This document shows, in pieces, positions 10,991-23,814 of a stretch of 64,000 nucleotides of DNA. Below the pieces are notes generated by a model. The model worked only from the letters and a program-made list of their open reading frames with translations. It ran no database searches and was not told the origin of the DNA. The number at the start of each line of letters is the position of its first letter. The stretch's first letter is position 1. The DNA lies in the NCBI GenBank assembly GCA_948099385.1, contig CANUEZ040000117.1, forward strand, positions 2,466,001 to 2,530,000, in the 5' to 3' direction. The position numbers were made by a program, and so were the translations under genes. This stretch comes from Fasciola hepatica (lineage: Eukaryota > Platyhelminthes > Trematoda > Plagiorchiida > Fasciolidae).

Positions 10991-13900
10991 TTACGGTGGA
11001 TGGCACTCTTGATCAACCGGACGATCTGTAAGAAGGAAAACCAAGTATCAAAACGCTTCCCTCAAATAAAGGTGCAGACCTGAATATCACTGCTTGCATT
11101 TTGACCCCAGGGATAAAAATATTGTTTTTACTTTTTATCATAAGGCAAAGTACAACTTTTCTGGAAGGAGCTTGCAGCCAATGTAAGGCTGCAGTATGGT
11201 GTCACACTACAAATTTCACACCAAAATAAACAATCAGATCTTCAGTGGGTTCTTGGAAGCATAGTCTTCTGAAGTGAGCGCTGAACTACCCAATAAAGTT
11301 ACAGTGTTTACCTGTACCAATGCCTCCATACATCGGTAAGCTTCTGAAGCTCGTTTACCCAGTACAAATCGTTGCTTTTACTTCCTCGTCATAGATCACT
11401 TTCCAACTCTATTGAGGAGGCATCTCGATGTTTCTCAAGTTCAGTAAGAGCTGTATCGGAAGTAAACAGACACAGGCTCGTGCGATTACCGGACCGATAT
11501 TCTGCGAAGATGAGCAGATTTATTTGAGCATACAACTTTTGCCACTAATCCATTAATGGAATCAAAACCTCTACATGTTTCCTGCGACGGGCACATTTTC
11601 AAAAGTAAACAATTATTAGAAAATTTTTTAGATTTTTAGATTTGTCTCTTTGCTACTTTTAGTGGTATAATTTATATTTTTACCTCGAATTCACCCACTG
11701 ATGACTGATGGCTTTTGAAGTAAGGCACAAAGCTCTTAAACTACTGGGCGAGTCTCGAATACAGCGACGCAAGTCCCGTAAACTGCGATTGTCTTTGGAT
11801 CGATCTCATTCGCAACCTTGTTAGTGGCGTTCGCCGATTGTGCTTAGGCTAATCGGTATCGAGGGCGCCGGATGATCGGTTTCGGACTGTCGTGACCTAC
11901 CGAATGAACGGCTATGAATGAATGAATGGCCTATCATTTGCACTCATGTTACAATAAATTTAAAGATGGTGCTTCGTATTCTTATTTTGCACAAATTGAC
12001 GTTGATCTGTTCGTTGATTCCAGTTAGCGAATAGTAACAAAACTGAATTATTGATTATCATAGCCACAGAAGCCTGATATGAAGAACCAGATGTATGAGT
12101 GGGTATTCATCTAAACTAGATTTATGTATAAATAAGTAATGGGTACCAAACGGGTTTCCTTCGAGATGCACGAATACCTTGGCAGTTGAGATGGATAGCG
12201 AGAGAGTTCCCTGGGTGCATATTTCAGTAACTGAGTTGGCTCCATCCACCGGTTGGCAACTACAAAGGTAATGTAAAGATTTATTGAGAGCGGATATGGA
12301 AATTCAACTCGCCATATCAAAAAATTCCTTTAAATTAGTTTAATCCGGATCCCGTGCTATTCGTCATAAATTTTGCCTTGTATTCATTAAATTGTTACTT
12401 AGTTGTCCATGTCCTTAGGCCGCTAGTAGCCAGGCCGACTATCATTCCCTCGCTGCCACACCCGCGCGATAATTTGTTTGTTCAATCCCACTGCGTCACG
12501 CAATTTTAGCCTTGTTTTTGTGACAGGTGTCGACTGACCTTAATTGTCGTTTGTCTAATTGTTGAGCTTATCTGTTCGTATTGAACTCTGATGCTAAACA
12601 GATTTTATCGCTTACGTAAACTTTCGTCGCCGTTTTAGAATCTATGCGCACTGGCACGTCAGTAGTCACGACCCATTCAGTTATTACGTCATGATTGCCT
12701 GGTTAACTTGACAAGGCCCACACTTTTGGACGTAATTATCTTTTTCTCCCTATTGGTATTATCAGTGCGAATGACGGAACTTGGTCATCCTGTTATGATC
12801 GGGTGACTTTTCAATAGCCATGCTATCCCGATTGCTCTTCACCACGCTTGTGTTTGTTCCCTCAGGCAGTTACTTCTCTTCTCATCGTTGATTGGTCAGA
12901 ATGCTTTCCATAAATAAGGACTTTCTTTGTAAACCATTTGATTCACTCCTGCACTTCAGTCTCGAGTGTTTCCAGTCTACTGTTGCCTGGGCATTTTGGA
13001 GTCTTTATTGACCGTCTTGATTCTGTGGTCAGTTTATCCACAATTTGATGTGTTATAGTTATTGTTTGATAATTTGTCTTATAGTACATAGTAAAGTGAG
13101 CTGTTGCTCTCTGTCTTGGGACCAAGACTTTGTTTATCTGCATGTCAATCATTTTCGGGACGACAATCCTGTGCAGATAGGAAACACAGGATAGGCTGTT
13201 TCCTCAGAGTGTTATTCTTTAGATTCCAAAAAAATGTCACTTACCTGAGAGAGGAAGAGAAACTAACATTGAAAACATCATTGAAGAACGGTTCTGAGAG
13301 TCAAAAGAAATGTGCGATTAAGATAGACAAAGGATTTTCCTAGATGACAAAATGACGTGGATGACTTTGAAAGCTGTTCAGAGAAACTATTGTACGAAAC
13401 AATCCACTTACGATCCTCCGCTTTTCACTAAATGCTCACTGTTTGGTACGTAGGCTGTTTACGTGTTCATCAAAATGTTTTGGACAGCCATACTCGGCAT
13501 TCTGTTTCTTATCCAGCTAGTTCATTTTGTGGCGAACGAAGGATAAAGTGTCTGATTGCTCAGCCCATTTTTGGACTTTGAAAGTATTCCACCACTTTTG
13601 CCGTAGAATATTTATCGGACGTACAACGAAACCAATCCCCGTGCATGAGGCAGTTCTGTCCTTCACTAGCCTAATCGGTTCACTTAGGTTATGTACTGTG
13701 ACGTGTACAAGGCTGAAACAAGCCATCCGTTTAAAGACCAAAAGTGATGATGAATGACCAGTCTGACTGTTACACCAGAACGCGCGTAAACAAGAGATAT
13801 AACAAAAAGGACTACACCGCAAGCGGAAAACCGTATTCCAGTGAGGATAAAGTGTCGTGAATACAAACACATAGTAATCGATCTGAAACAATGTCAACAG

Positions 13901-14630
13901 AAATAAACTCAGAGGAGAAAGCAAAGACTGATAAGAATCTGAGACATTGTACAGCTGCGCGTGTGAATAGGGAACAAGGCCGGTGAATCGACTGGTCGTG
14001 TACGTGCAGTATCCAGCATGACGTACAGAGGAAGCTGTCGTCACAGTCCCTTCATGCTCATAGTTCTCGCTGACTTACCTGCATCCCACATCAAATCCCG
14101 TCCCCGGTGAAAGGCAACACCAACGCTGTGTGGTAATCCATATCCGGCCTGACGATGAATGTGTCCACAATAATCCCCCCAAAAAAGGATCCGTCTTTCT
14201 GCCCATTCTTTCTAATTTTACCAATCCTCTATGCTTTATTGTAACTCACAGAATGAATCTCCTTTTGTTGAACTACAGAGCAGACATGAATTTCTCTCCT
14301 TACCCGTTAACTAGCAAAAGCTGAGGGATAATCAGTTTTATGTGTCCATGCTCTGCTGTTACATTCCACTCGACGGCGACGTGGTTATGCGGTCGATATT
14401 GTTCCCTAGAGAACCGGTTTAGAGAAGATTCAAATATTGCTGCATTGATCATTTCTGACTGATGCCCAAGCCCAAAAGCAGTTGGTATTCCTAGTACCTA
14501 ATTCCTTTCAGCCGTTATTGTAACTTCGTGAATTTAAATGAGTCTTGGTTACTGTACATATAAATAGTGATATCGATCAAGAAGAGAAAGAAGATAATTT
14601 TCCTAGGGGCCGCTGAAGATTTCTGTCCGA
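10990..14630. other. No gene recognised
   Basis: Contains a 175-codon minus ORF (14,044-13,517) with hydrophobic patches and no recognisable family, and short ORFs elsewhere. CAAAGCTCTTAAACTACT at 11,728-11,745 repeats the arm of the hairpin at 26,145. No coding chain with splice support was found. Confidence 0.4.
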
Positions 14631-14639
14631 ATGGTACCT

Positions 14640-14830
14640 CGCAGTTACCCATACCATGGAAGGGCTTTTCTCACCAGTGAACTCTGTCATGTTTGGTTCT
14701 TTGTTGGGGTCTAAAGGATCCACCCACTCAATGGAAGATACTTTGGAAGATACGTTTAAGCGTCGCGATCAGTGGCGCTCTTACATTGACAAACTTTCTC
14801 TGTAGGCTTGTAAACCTCTTCTTACTTTTC
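14640..14830 (+). mobile_element. RTE-like LINE, 3'-end fragment, strongly decayed
   Basis: Reading across two frames gives LKDPPTQWK and then TLEDTFKRRDQWRSYID, matching the RTE C-terminal pattern GPRDPPTxWLETLxDMxxxRxQWRS. The surrounding codons are frameshifted. Confidence 0.6.
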
Positions 14831-17030
14831 CAAACTGTTTATTTTTTTGGTTTGCAACTGAGATTCCCCTTGAAAAATAGCAGCTAACACGGCCGCACCC
14901 CGTGCATGGTTTAAAGTTGTTCGCCTTGAATTGCACTGGTAGACAACACATTCTCAAGTTAAGTCAAATCAATGGACGTTTTCAGCCAAGCCGTAAATGG
15001 TGAATTTTCAGCACACACGTGATTCACAATGGAATCCGAAGAGGGGGGCATAGGGCGATTAATTTTAATATAGGCAGTGAAGTCTAGGATGAACTCCATC
15101 AAATTCCACGGATACTAACCTCCTTCTGTCTTTCCTTACTATGTTCCTCACTAAAAATTAAAGGTGATTATATTTGGAAAGTTTTCAATAAAAGAAAAAC
15201 CAAATCTTCAATTATGATTCCTAGTGCGTCTTTCTAATTTTGCTGTAGTACTCTCCACCAAATGTTACGTTTGAAAACGAAAGTGTATGACATTTCTACA
15301 CGGACTTCTAATAATTTGCCGGGCTTCTTTAATCCCTTTCAAAAATTTACTTTCAACACCAATGAGAAGATTGCACAAAAGACTCGTAGGCTTCACACTT
15401 CTAATCAGTCAGCATGTCGTCTGGTCGTTCCCACAAATTCAGACGACCAAAGCTCGGATCCGTCTTCTCAAGATTAATTGCTTTTAGAGAAAACCTACTG
15501 TTCTTTACAATCAACCAGCATATTCGAAATTGGAGTTAGGTTCAGAGCCAAATTCTCCATTTAAGTTTTATTGCCTAATTTACCCCCATTTCCACCGAAA
15601 GCTCATTGGGAGGTGAGTGCAAGTTTGACTTGAATGTAAGCGCGTAGGTTGCCTAAATCATTGTGATATCAAATAATAAGCCTATTTTTGAAGGTTTTCG
15701 CTATGTGAATTGTTCCATAATTTCGTTCTAGGTGTTTTACCACAAATTGGTCTTCCTTTATATTTACCAACAGAAATCGAGGAATTGATGCGGACAAACG
15801 CAAAGGCCAATTATGATTGGGCAAGTTGCTTTGTTCCTTGCCGAACCACTTTCGGAAAATAAAATGATCTTTCGGGTGATTGAACACGTATGGAAAACTG
15901 CTTCATTTACAAGCGAATCCTACAAAATTCATTCGAAACCACAAATAGCCTCGCTCCCAAAACACCGGTAGTTGATCAGCTTGACAGCCGTCACTTTCGG
16001 CCTGCCAGCGAAATCACTCTGTGCCGTCGTGCACCACATTCAAAACGCTGTCTTTCATCATGGATGAGCTCATTTCCTCCTGATAAATGAAAGACCCACG
16101 CCAGAGCATGAATGCATTGTTTCTTAGTGGTTTTCCTTTGAATAATGTCTTTGCCCACTGAACGCATTCAAGGAGACACCGTATGCTGCATTCGATTCGT
16201 GTTACTATGTAGAAACTGCTTTTGACAACAGCATATTAGCTTCCCCATTGCTGAAACTTCTGGGAAGTCAAGAAGAATATGCTTATGAACTATACTACTA
16301 TGCTTCTGCGATACTTCAATCTGTTCTGCACAAACAAGAAATGCGATGGCCGAATACGTCTTTCACCCACCAGCTCTCCTCTAAGACAAACAGCAAACTT
16401 TGTAGCAAGACATCAGGCTCCTGTACAAAAAATGAGTCCGGTTAAGAAACTGTAAAGTAGATTCCGACAGCCTGAACATAGCTTCTACTCATCTCTCCTT
16501 GTGTAGCCTACGATCCTTGTAGCCCTTGGGTTTCCTAGGAAATGGAGCTGTTTTCCTTAGAAGAAGTCTTTAGCTTACTTCGAATCTCATAACCAAATTT
16601 GCTGTGGGTCCAGAATGCATTTCTTCTAACTTTCTCGAATTTGGGACAGTTTCATCACCCAGAATAATGATTTCCATCATAGACAAATCATCTGAAGTTC
16701 GGGCTACTCCTGCCTCCTGAAAACCGGTAGCACTGGTATCCATTTCCCATCATGTTAACAAAACGTTTCCGTCTGATCGCCATCACTTCTCCCGAGCCCA
16801 AGCTGGCTGGATACGCTAAACTTATTTGATTGTTTTCCTCTTTTTTGTTCCCAGTACACTCTATCGGTTTGCACATAAACCCTACCGGTGCACCCTGGAT
16901 GCGGCTGCTTCACATTATCATTTCAGTTTAAAGAGCCTTAATAGCTTTGTAAATCCACCAGTTACAGGAAGAAGGCTTCTCAGCTTACGAATCATATAGG
17001 TTTACTAAGACAGAATACGTTGTTATTGCG
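14830..17030. other. No gene recognised
   Basis: Short ORFs only (up to 72 codons). No domain, RNA or repeat family identified. Confidence 0.45.
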
Positions 17031-17035
17031 GTGGA

Positions 17036-17240
17036 AAATCAACTTGCACTTTTCACATCCAAGAGTTCAACGTCGCGAGCTGGAATCAAACAGCTGACAT
17101 CCCTGTTACCGGGCAAATGCATCACCAACTGAGCTGTCGTGATACAGCCATCCGGGTGTGAATAGAGCAAGTGAATATCCGATGATGCGCGAACCACTAC
17201 TTCGATAATAAACAGCAACTGCTGATACATGGTACTTGGA
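17036..17240 (-). repeat. tRNA-derived SINE, group B
   Basis: On the minus strand it reads GCTCAGTTGGTGATGC (A-box type) followed after about 30 bases by GTTTGATTCCAGC (B-box type), then a tail ending TTGGATGTGAAAAGTGCAAG. A second copy lies at 40,556-40,740 with the same order of blocks (CATTCACACC, TCACTTGC, GGATGTGAA). Confidence 0.75.
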
Positions 17241-17267
17241 CACTGTAACCAAATATTACACCAAAAT

Positions 17268-17345
17268 CTAGTGGTTCAACTGGTATCGGGTAGCGTCTCA
17301 TTTGATCGGTTGATGATACGGCCCACCACCTTTTGATAGGATTCT
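17268..17345 (+). repeat. Repeat fragment shared with 5' flank of the LINE at 26.3 kb
   Basis: GGTTCAACTGGTATCGGGTAGC followed by TTGATGATACGGC parallels GGTTCAAACTGGCATCGGGTAGC and TTGGCGATACGGC at 26,260-26,315. It is probably a 5' untranslated fragment of the same RTE-like family. Confidence 0.5.
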
Positions 17346-17724
17346 GTTCTCAACTTGTTGATCCACGCAGTCGATCAGCTGTCGTGTAGCCCGTGATTCC
17401 GTTGGCTCAAGCCATGACCTCTACTCTGGACCGGAGCTGACTTGTGCATCACAGAACTCGCAGTGACGCACTGGTCTGTTAGGAAAGACGGGCTACCTGT
17501 TGACCGCGAACCAACCAATATCCTCACATCAAATTCTCTTCTACCATTGTTATAATATTGCTTTTCCAACAGATTTGAAAGTATCGATTTCGACCCAAGT
17601 TTAGCGACTCTGTTAATGAACAACTCTGGCTTTCTTCAAAGCACCTTTTTTCTTCCCATCTTTTCATCATGCATATACCGACTTGTTCACTGCACCACAT
17701 ACGTGACTTTTCAACCATGCCGAT

Positions 17725-18080
17725 GACTAGGTGCTCTGTCAGTCCATCTCTAGTCAACAAGATTTAACTTTTTTTTCGAGAACTTGTTCAATATTCAGAG
17801 CTTTTCGTCTCTTTGTGGCCTTACATTGTAAATTATGCAACTGTTTTATGTATTTTTTCCGTTCTGGATCATCCAACCACTGCGGGCAACCGGTCATTAA
17901 CCCTGTCCATTTTTCCAGAGCTGAATCGGTCAAACACTTGGGTGTCACAATCAGCTCCAGTTTACCTTGGTCATATTCAGGAAAGTGTTCCCACTTCGGC
18001 AGGCTAAAGGACGTCTTCCTTCTATACCGCTCTGTAGGCCCTTGTATATGTGGTTTCTATCCGTATAACTGCACCTTTGC
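17725..18080 (+). mobile_element. CR1/Jockey-type LINE RT fragment, decayed
   Basis: The plus frame around 17,890-17,970 reads INPVHFSRAESVKHLGVTIS followed by SSLPWS. This is the conserved stretch after the RT catalytic core of CR1/Jockey-type reverse transcriptases (xSxKHLGVxxSxxLxWxxHI). It continues to FLLYRS. No YADD box survives upstream, and the fragment is short. Confidence 0.6.
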
Positions 18081-19010
18081 CTGAGAATGGGGGCTTGAAG
18101 CCCATTTCTACCATCAAAATGAATCGACAACGGTGACTGTATTCGTTTCTAGTTTATATGATGAAATTCATACCCCTGGCCGAAGTTTGATTCCTTTGCA
18201 TGTGTTCCTCATATGTACTTTTGAAGGAATTCCGGGTGGTTATATATAATGTGTTGCCACCACCGATCCAATGTTTGCCTTATACCTACCCGCCTGGACC
18301 CATAAGGTTGAACTGGTATTCACCCCTTATCCACCTACATGTTCTGATATGCTTGTCTACTCCCACTGTGTAGGACTTTTACGGTCTCTTTTCCATGACA
18401 GGTTCAATCGGTGTCATCTATGTATCCATGTATCTTTATCCCTTAACTGCATTCGGCCTCTTTGTAGGCCTTATCATATCGCGTCGCTGATTGGTGACTG
18501 TTGTTACTACGTAGACAACCTTTCTCCCGTCGTGTTTCCACGTTCAATGGTCCACTGATTTGCACTCCGACTCCATTCGTATAATTGTTTATGCGCTTGT
18601 AATTATAATTCTCTGTCTATCTTTTGTCCCGTGATTGGGGCCGTCCGTTTCACACTGGCAAACAGTTCATGTTAAACATTGATCGCGATTAGTCAGTTTT
18701 TACCATCCAACTGATAAAAATATCTGCCCCATTGTTAATCGTGCGAACTGGCACTCGAACCTGCCTCGTGCACTTGCTTCACGACTTTACGGGTTACTTG
18801 AAATTTTTTGAGTGGTCTGTACATTATAACAGGGTTGCTCACATTTTTGCCTGGCTGATTCTTTTGTAGTACAGGTAGAATACCGGCTTCCGGGTGCGTC
18901 TTCTTCGAATCAATCAGCGGCTAGACGACAGAACGGCAAAACGTCCCTTTAAAGCGAACGGACTACCTCCCAGACAAATCAGGAGCAGTAAACACTTGGG
19001 CTGTTTGCTT
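18080..19010. other. No gene recognised
   Basis: A 95-codon open frame at 18,271-18,558 on the plus strand has no recognisable domain and could be further decayed LINE sequence. Confidence 0.35.
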
Positions 19011-19014
19011 CAGA

Positions 19015-19115
19015 ATCTGATCAAACTTGGCCGTGGCTAGATTCGCACCTTGTGACTCCGATTTGACTGGGTGAGACTCAGACCACTCAACCACCGTCGG
19101 CGATAGATCAAAATA
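19015..19115 (-). repeat. tRNA-derived SINE head, group C
   Basis: On the minus strand GGTGGTTGAGTGGTCTGAG (A-box type, Ser/Leu-like) precedes AGGTGCGAATCTAGCC (B-box type) by about 35 bases. The downstream CACGGCCAAGT matches the end of a similar head at 38,385-38,460 (CCAGCCGTGGCCGGTC). Confidence 0.5.
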
Positions 19116-20660
19116 TCCCTACCTAAGGCAGCCTATGGTCCTACCTGGGAGTGTGTCGTAACTAGATTTTCATCTACTTTCAGTTTGCTTTTCATATCAT
19201 GCTTCGCTAATCAGGATTACGTGCCGCTCCTTGAATCCATTGGGAATCAGCAAATTATGGAGAAGAGAACGAAATGCCGAAGTGAATGATTTTGTAGTCC
19301 ACATGTTCGATTTGCTACTTCACACAGAGAACATTGGTACCTGATTTCTTCTTGGCAACTATCTTCACACAACCGTCAATATGGTGTGAAGTATAACACG
19401 TCATCTTTGTTGGAATGTGTCCAGCGTAGGATTAAACAACGCGACATTTGGAGTGCAGATAGAACTATCCCGGAACACTCACTCGTGCGTTCAATCGGGT
19501 TACGCCCTTGTCGTGGCAGATTTTATTGGCAAGACCTTAAGCTGCTATGGTTCGTTGGTTCTCGCCCGTTTCTGTAGACTGTTCGTGCATGTCACAGCAT
19601 ACGTTGAACTTTAATTAACGTGTGGCTCGGAGACAGATCGGTTGGGAGATTGACGTGACATGTTCATGCGAACTAGTACCTTGGCTTCACGGAAGTTTTG
19701 CGACTATGTGACGAACAGTTCTTCGTAGCTACCAAACTCGCAGAAATAGCATTCATTTTTTAACCCTAAAAATACTTCTGACTTAAAATTTAGAATGGCG
19801 ATGAAAAGAGAGTTTAGATGGTTAAGTTCTCTTTAGGGAGCCCCAAAGGGGTGCTTTGACAAAATTCTATTGCCCACAAAGTAGTGAAAAACTAATCCAA
19901 CGCTGTGAAATGACCAAAGTACTTGTTCAAAAACTTCTTGCTGCATGCGGTGTGGGGTCTTAATGTTCTTTCTCTATTCTATGCACTCTGTAGGACTACG
20001 TATGCACACCTGACATTTCACTTTTTTCAGAAGTTCTTCAGTTTGATATGCGCGCAAAGACCCCTTCCCATTTCTGTTACAGACACTGAACTATGATCCT
20101 AGCCTGAAAGGGAAGAATCAAAGGTACGTACATTGTTCCCCAGTGACAGGTTCTATTGCTTATTCCTCTTTGGCATTTCATCGTTTTATTAAACTAATTT
20201 GAAAGTTTTATCACAACATGCTGCAACCACTGATATCAAATAGTTACGTTGCTCATTTTATTGAGGTTCTGCAGAAGTTCTTGTGTTGATCTGAGCGCTC
20301 TATTTCAGTATCCAACCCATAAGCTGGAGCCAAGCCTTGACAGTGATAATGTACAGATATAGCGGAATCGCTTTATGGTCACTCAGCACGTTGTCTATCC
20401 ACAATTGTATTCCTTCTTTTATGTATAAGCGAGTTTTTTTACTAATCAGGTCTGACAGAATACAATCCGGCTATTCCTGTTTGGTTTTGTCAGTCCTTGG
20501 TGCGCGTGGTCTAGGTATGAACCATTCCAGTACATTGGTCACTTTGGTCACTTAACTACAATCCTCACTGTTCTCCAATACTCAGTCTGCACTAATACAG
20601 CTATAACAACTAGTTGTGAACAGACGTATGCTAGGGTTTGTGCATACACGCTGGTCAGTC
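19115..20660. other. No gene recognised
   Basis: Short frames only; nothing recognised. Confidence 0.4.
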
Positions 20661-20662
20661 TG

Positions 20663-20698
20663 CACCGTTGGTCTCCGTGCCGGTGTCTAGAACTGGTT
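20663..20698 (+). repeat. Left flank copy of 36-bp direct repeat around the Tc1 element
   Basis: CACCGTTGGTCTCCGTGCC...AACTGGTT immediately outside the left inverted repeat is matched in direct orientation by CGCCGTTGGTGGCCCTGTC...GACTGGTTG at 22,365-22,402 just outside the right one. It is much longer than the TA duplication expected of Tc1. Confidence 0.7.
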
Positions 20699-22366
20699 GT
20701 GTTTGCGTAATACACTGCTCGACAAACGCATTAGACCCCCTCCCCCATTTCCCCCGCATATTTCCGGTTCTGTATTCTCTAACAAAGTCAGATCTGATCA
20801 GAACGACCGAATTCCCATCACGAGGCAGAAAACAAAACTTCAGAACAAAATAACTTATTATGAGCTAATTAAATATCCAGAATATCCGGAATATCCCGAA
20901 AAGGGTGCGACAAAAACGTAGGACTCCCCTCAGCTGGGCTTAAATAGTTACCACTTAAAGTTACGTGCTTCAGGATGTCAATATATCTTCTCGGCACACT
21001 TCCTACAAGACCTGTAGTTGTCCCTTGGTTAATATTTACCCATTCTCGTTCAAGAGCATTTATCAATTCATTCTTTGATCGGTAAACTATGGAATCTTTG
21101 TACACCTGGCAAGCAAGTACGGGTTCTCAACCGGATTTAGATCTGGGCTGCAGGATGGCCACTGCGTGATCTTGATCCCACGGAACAAGAGCTGGCATTT
21201 TGCTGTGTGTGAGCAAAAGACAGAAGCATTATCACGTTGGAATATGGCATCATCTCGTAATCTGCTGGTCCTTAGCGGGAGCAGAAATTGTTCCAGAGTG
21301 CGAATATATTTACCGATATCTTGTATTCTCCCAATTGAAACTAACTCACTTTAGTGGTTGGCTAAGAAGGCTCCCCGGACTATCACTGAACTCTTGTCGG
21401 CGTTTTTCGACTAAATGTTCTTTCTCTTTTTCTGATATCATAATAGTTCCAAGCTTCCGGTTTATGGAAATTAGGTTTTTTCGCCGTTTAAGTACATATT
21501 TTTCCACTTCTCTGTCCGTGCTACGTGTTTCGACTCATGATAAGCATCATCCTGTATGCAGTAATGTGAGAGCAATGTATCTTCTCACTTTTTTTATATT
21601 TCACCCGTGGCATTGCTGAGCTTTCTTTGTGAAATTCGTTTCGAAACACTGACTCCGATCAAAGCCTTCAACGTCGACATAGAGCATGTTGTTGGAGGCT
21701 GGTGAATTATTCTGTTTTCGTCCTTTTCGTCAGATTTTTGAGATGACCCGTTCACCCTTTGGGAGCACATTGCTCATTCCATTACAGATACAATCATGTG
21801 ACGTTTCTCAATCTCTGGTTTTGCCTGGAGATCTCTTGCAACGTGAATCGCATTTGGTAGAACACAGATATTTCACCTTTCTCAAAATCGGTTAGTTTAT
21901 TTCCGTGTGGTATTGCGCAGACAAACTTCAGTGTGAATTCTGTAGGGTGCGTACGTGTAATCAACGCGAATGAAGGTCATCTACGTTACTAGGATGCATC
22001 ACGTGCTCCAATGCACAAGAATCACATGATTCTAGTACTCAGGGCTTTGTCAGTGGCCGTATCCGCAGAACGAACCAATGGGCTTTTTGCTAGCCCTTAA
22101 GGTTCGTCTGGCTCTGCGAACTTTTCCGTGGGACAAAGCACGCGATTAGGGGTCGTATGCTTTTGTCATCTTCGTTTTTAACGTGCTCTGTTCTAACGAA
22201 TCTATTATGTATAATTTCCTTCGGAAATTGGAATGTCGTATAGTATTGTGCATTCGGTCGTTCTGATCATATGTGGTTTCGATAGAGAACATGGAACCGT
22301 ATGTATGCGGAAAAACGAGTGGGTGGAGGTCCCATACTTTTGTCGCGCAGCATATTGCACAAACAC
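20699..22366 (-). mobile_element. Tc1/mariner-type DNA transposon with long terminal inverted repeats
   Basis: Transposase remnant on the minus strand at about 21,345-20,870 between two inverted repeats of about 120 bp (20,699-20,820 and 22,245-22,366). Both repeats start with a TA followed by TGCTCGACAAA / TGCGCGACAAA-type ends and run inward to ATTCGGTCGTTCTGATC. The catalytic half reads FQRDNASVF, then WPSCSPDLNPVEN: D and E are separated by exactly 34 residues, the Tc1 DD34E arrangement. After a frameshift near 21,112 the C-terminal part (YKDSIVYRSKNELINALE, VPRRYIDILK) follows. Total size, about 1.7 kb, fits a near full-length Tc1 element. The first catalytic aspartate and the DNA-binding region are not recognisable, and stops and frameshifts make the copy inactive. 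Confidence 0.88.
20869..21345 (-). pseudogene. Tc1-like transposase pseudogene, C-terminal half
   Basis: Two frames. The upstream one (21,345 to about 21,112) carries GRIQDIGKYIRTLEQFLLP and the last two catalytic acids: D at 21,231-21,233 and E at 21,126-21,128. The downstream one (21,105-20,869, 78 codons) carries the C-terminal helix region ending PRRYIDILKHV. A transposase cuts and pastes the element at TA dinucleotides; this one is broken by at least one frameshift and an in-frame TAA just upstream of 21,345. The 139-codon plus-strand ORF over 21,200-21,619 is its antisense shadow. Confidence 0.85.
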
Positions 22367-22402
22367 GCCGTTGGTGGCCCTGTCGGTATTTAGGACTGGT
22401 TG
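22365..22402 (+). repeat. Right flank copy of the direct repeat around the Tc1 element
   Basis: The direct partner of 20,663-20,698. It is followed by GGTTTGTGTGCTATTATTCG, which resembles the start of the left inverted repeat (TGTTTGCGTAATACACTGCTCG), as though a second transposon end once followed. Confidence 0.6.
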
Positions 22403-23805
22403 GGTTTGTGTGCTATTATTCGTCAAGCAACATCATCGCTCAACTCACCATTGAAGTCAGTGCCTCCATGGTCTGCAGCGGTAAGTTGAGCGCTGATACT
22501 GCATACTGAATCATATTATCCACATCTGATCTCCTACTATTCATATGGAACCAGTTGTGTTGCCCCGTTTGTGTGTCCGACGGCGACTTGGTTTCATTTG
22601 CTTACAGGCAGGATAAAGATATTACACGGTTACGGACAGCCGAACGGATCCAATGAAACTGTGCTGTGTGTGTGTACTGTAAGTTCGTATTTCTTAGAGG
22701 GTACCACTTTCAGGAGAATATGATGGAAAAACTCAGTCAAATGGGAAGTCAAGGACTGCAGGGCAGGAAAACTGTTTTGCAGATCGAGGTAGCACCATAC
22801 CACTTTCTAGTTTACTTCGGAATTACGTTAAACGCATTCGGAACTGCTTGGAATATCGTCCTGGTTGGTCTGAGATCCAGCGCGTCAGCAACCTCTAACC
22901 CTTTTGCGTCAGTCACCGCACTGGGCGCTGGCCTTCTGAGAATCGTTCTACAATGTGGGGAAAAAGAATGACGCATGCTGCCTCTTTCTGAGGACCGTAG
23001 GTAAGGTCCTCTGTGACTGCAATTACTAATCACGAGGCGACCAATGCCCCAGTCCGTGAGCTGAGTTAGGCCTCAGCTACTACTTATTCACCGGTTTAAA
23101 GCTTTTGTTCCTTCCGCGGGTATTGTTCTCCACATTATCCGTGACAGTGGAGTTTTACTCGGATTCGTCAAATAACGACAGGACTAGCAAGGGCTAAGAA
23201 CAAGGCTAAAGACGTAAATGTCACGTTCGTTTTTGATCTGATGGTAGAAAAGCGTGTTCCTACTTCTTGAACTGTGAGTTCGCTTCACCTTTAGGAAGCT
23301 TTTTATTCGCCACGAAGTCGTAACAGAAATGTACGGGATTAAGAAACGGCAATTAGAATATAAACTATGAAATTTCGCAAAATTGAATCTGTGAAATTAC
23401 AACAATGAACTGCGTAAATGCCTTCGAGATGAAAAGGACTCGAGGAACTCTACAGTGATATGCACTACTCACGAGCCGACGGTTTGAAGATGGAGGAGAA
23501 CATACCAATTGTGATCAGCAAATAACAGGTTACGTACGGGTAATCGAGATAAGAAAAGAAGTTAGATACGATTTTATGAACAGAATTATTATGAGTAATA
23601 GAAAAAACTAAAAGTTACTGGACGCGATCTGTTATTATAAATCAGAAAACTTTGTTCAGTATGGCTCATTAAACTGTTGGGGTTGCAATTTGCGGTTGTT
23701 TTGTTGACCGTAATGAACACAACTACGTGACGGTTGTGTTTGTAAGGTCATTGACTGAACTGAAATTGTTTTACTAGCATTTTTTACCTCAATTAAAAGC
23801 GGACT
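22403..23805. other. No gene recognised
   Basis: A 101-codon plus frame (22,666-22,971) and its antisense frame are unassigned. Nothing else is supported. Confidence 0.4.
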
Positions 23806-23814
23806 TATTCGATG

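Noticed and set aside
13517..14044. 175-codon minus-strand ORF
   Set aside because: No domain, repeat or splice support. Composition is Ser/Leu/Phe-rich as in random AT-rich frames, and a chance frame of this size is plausible in 64 kb.
21200..21619. 139-codon plus-strand ORF
   Set aside because: It lies opposite the Tc1-like transposase, whose DD34E motif is on the minus strand; it is an antisense shadow.
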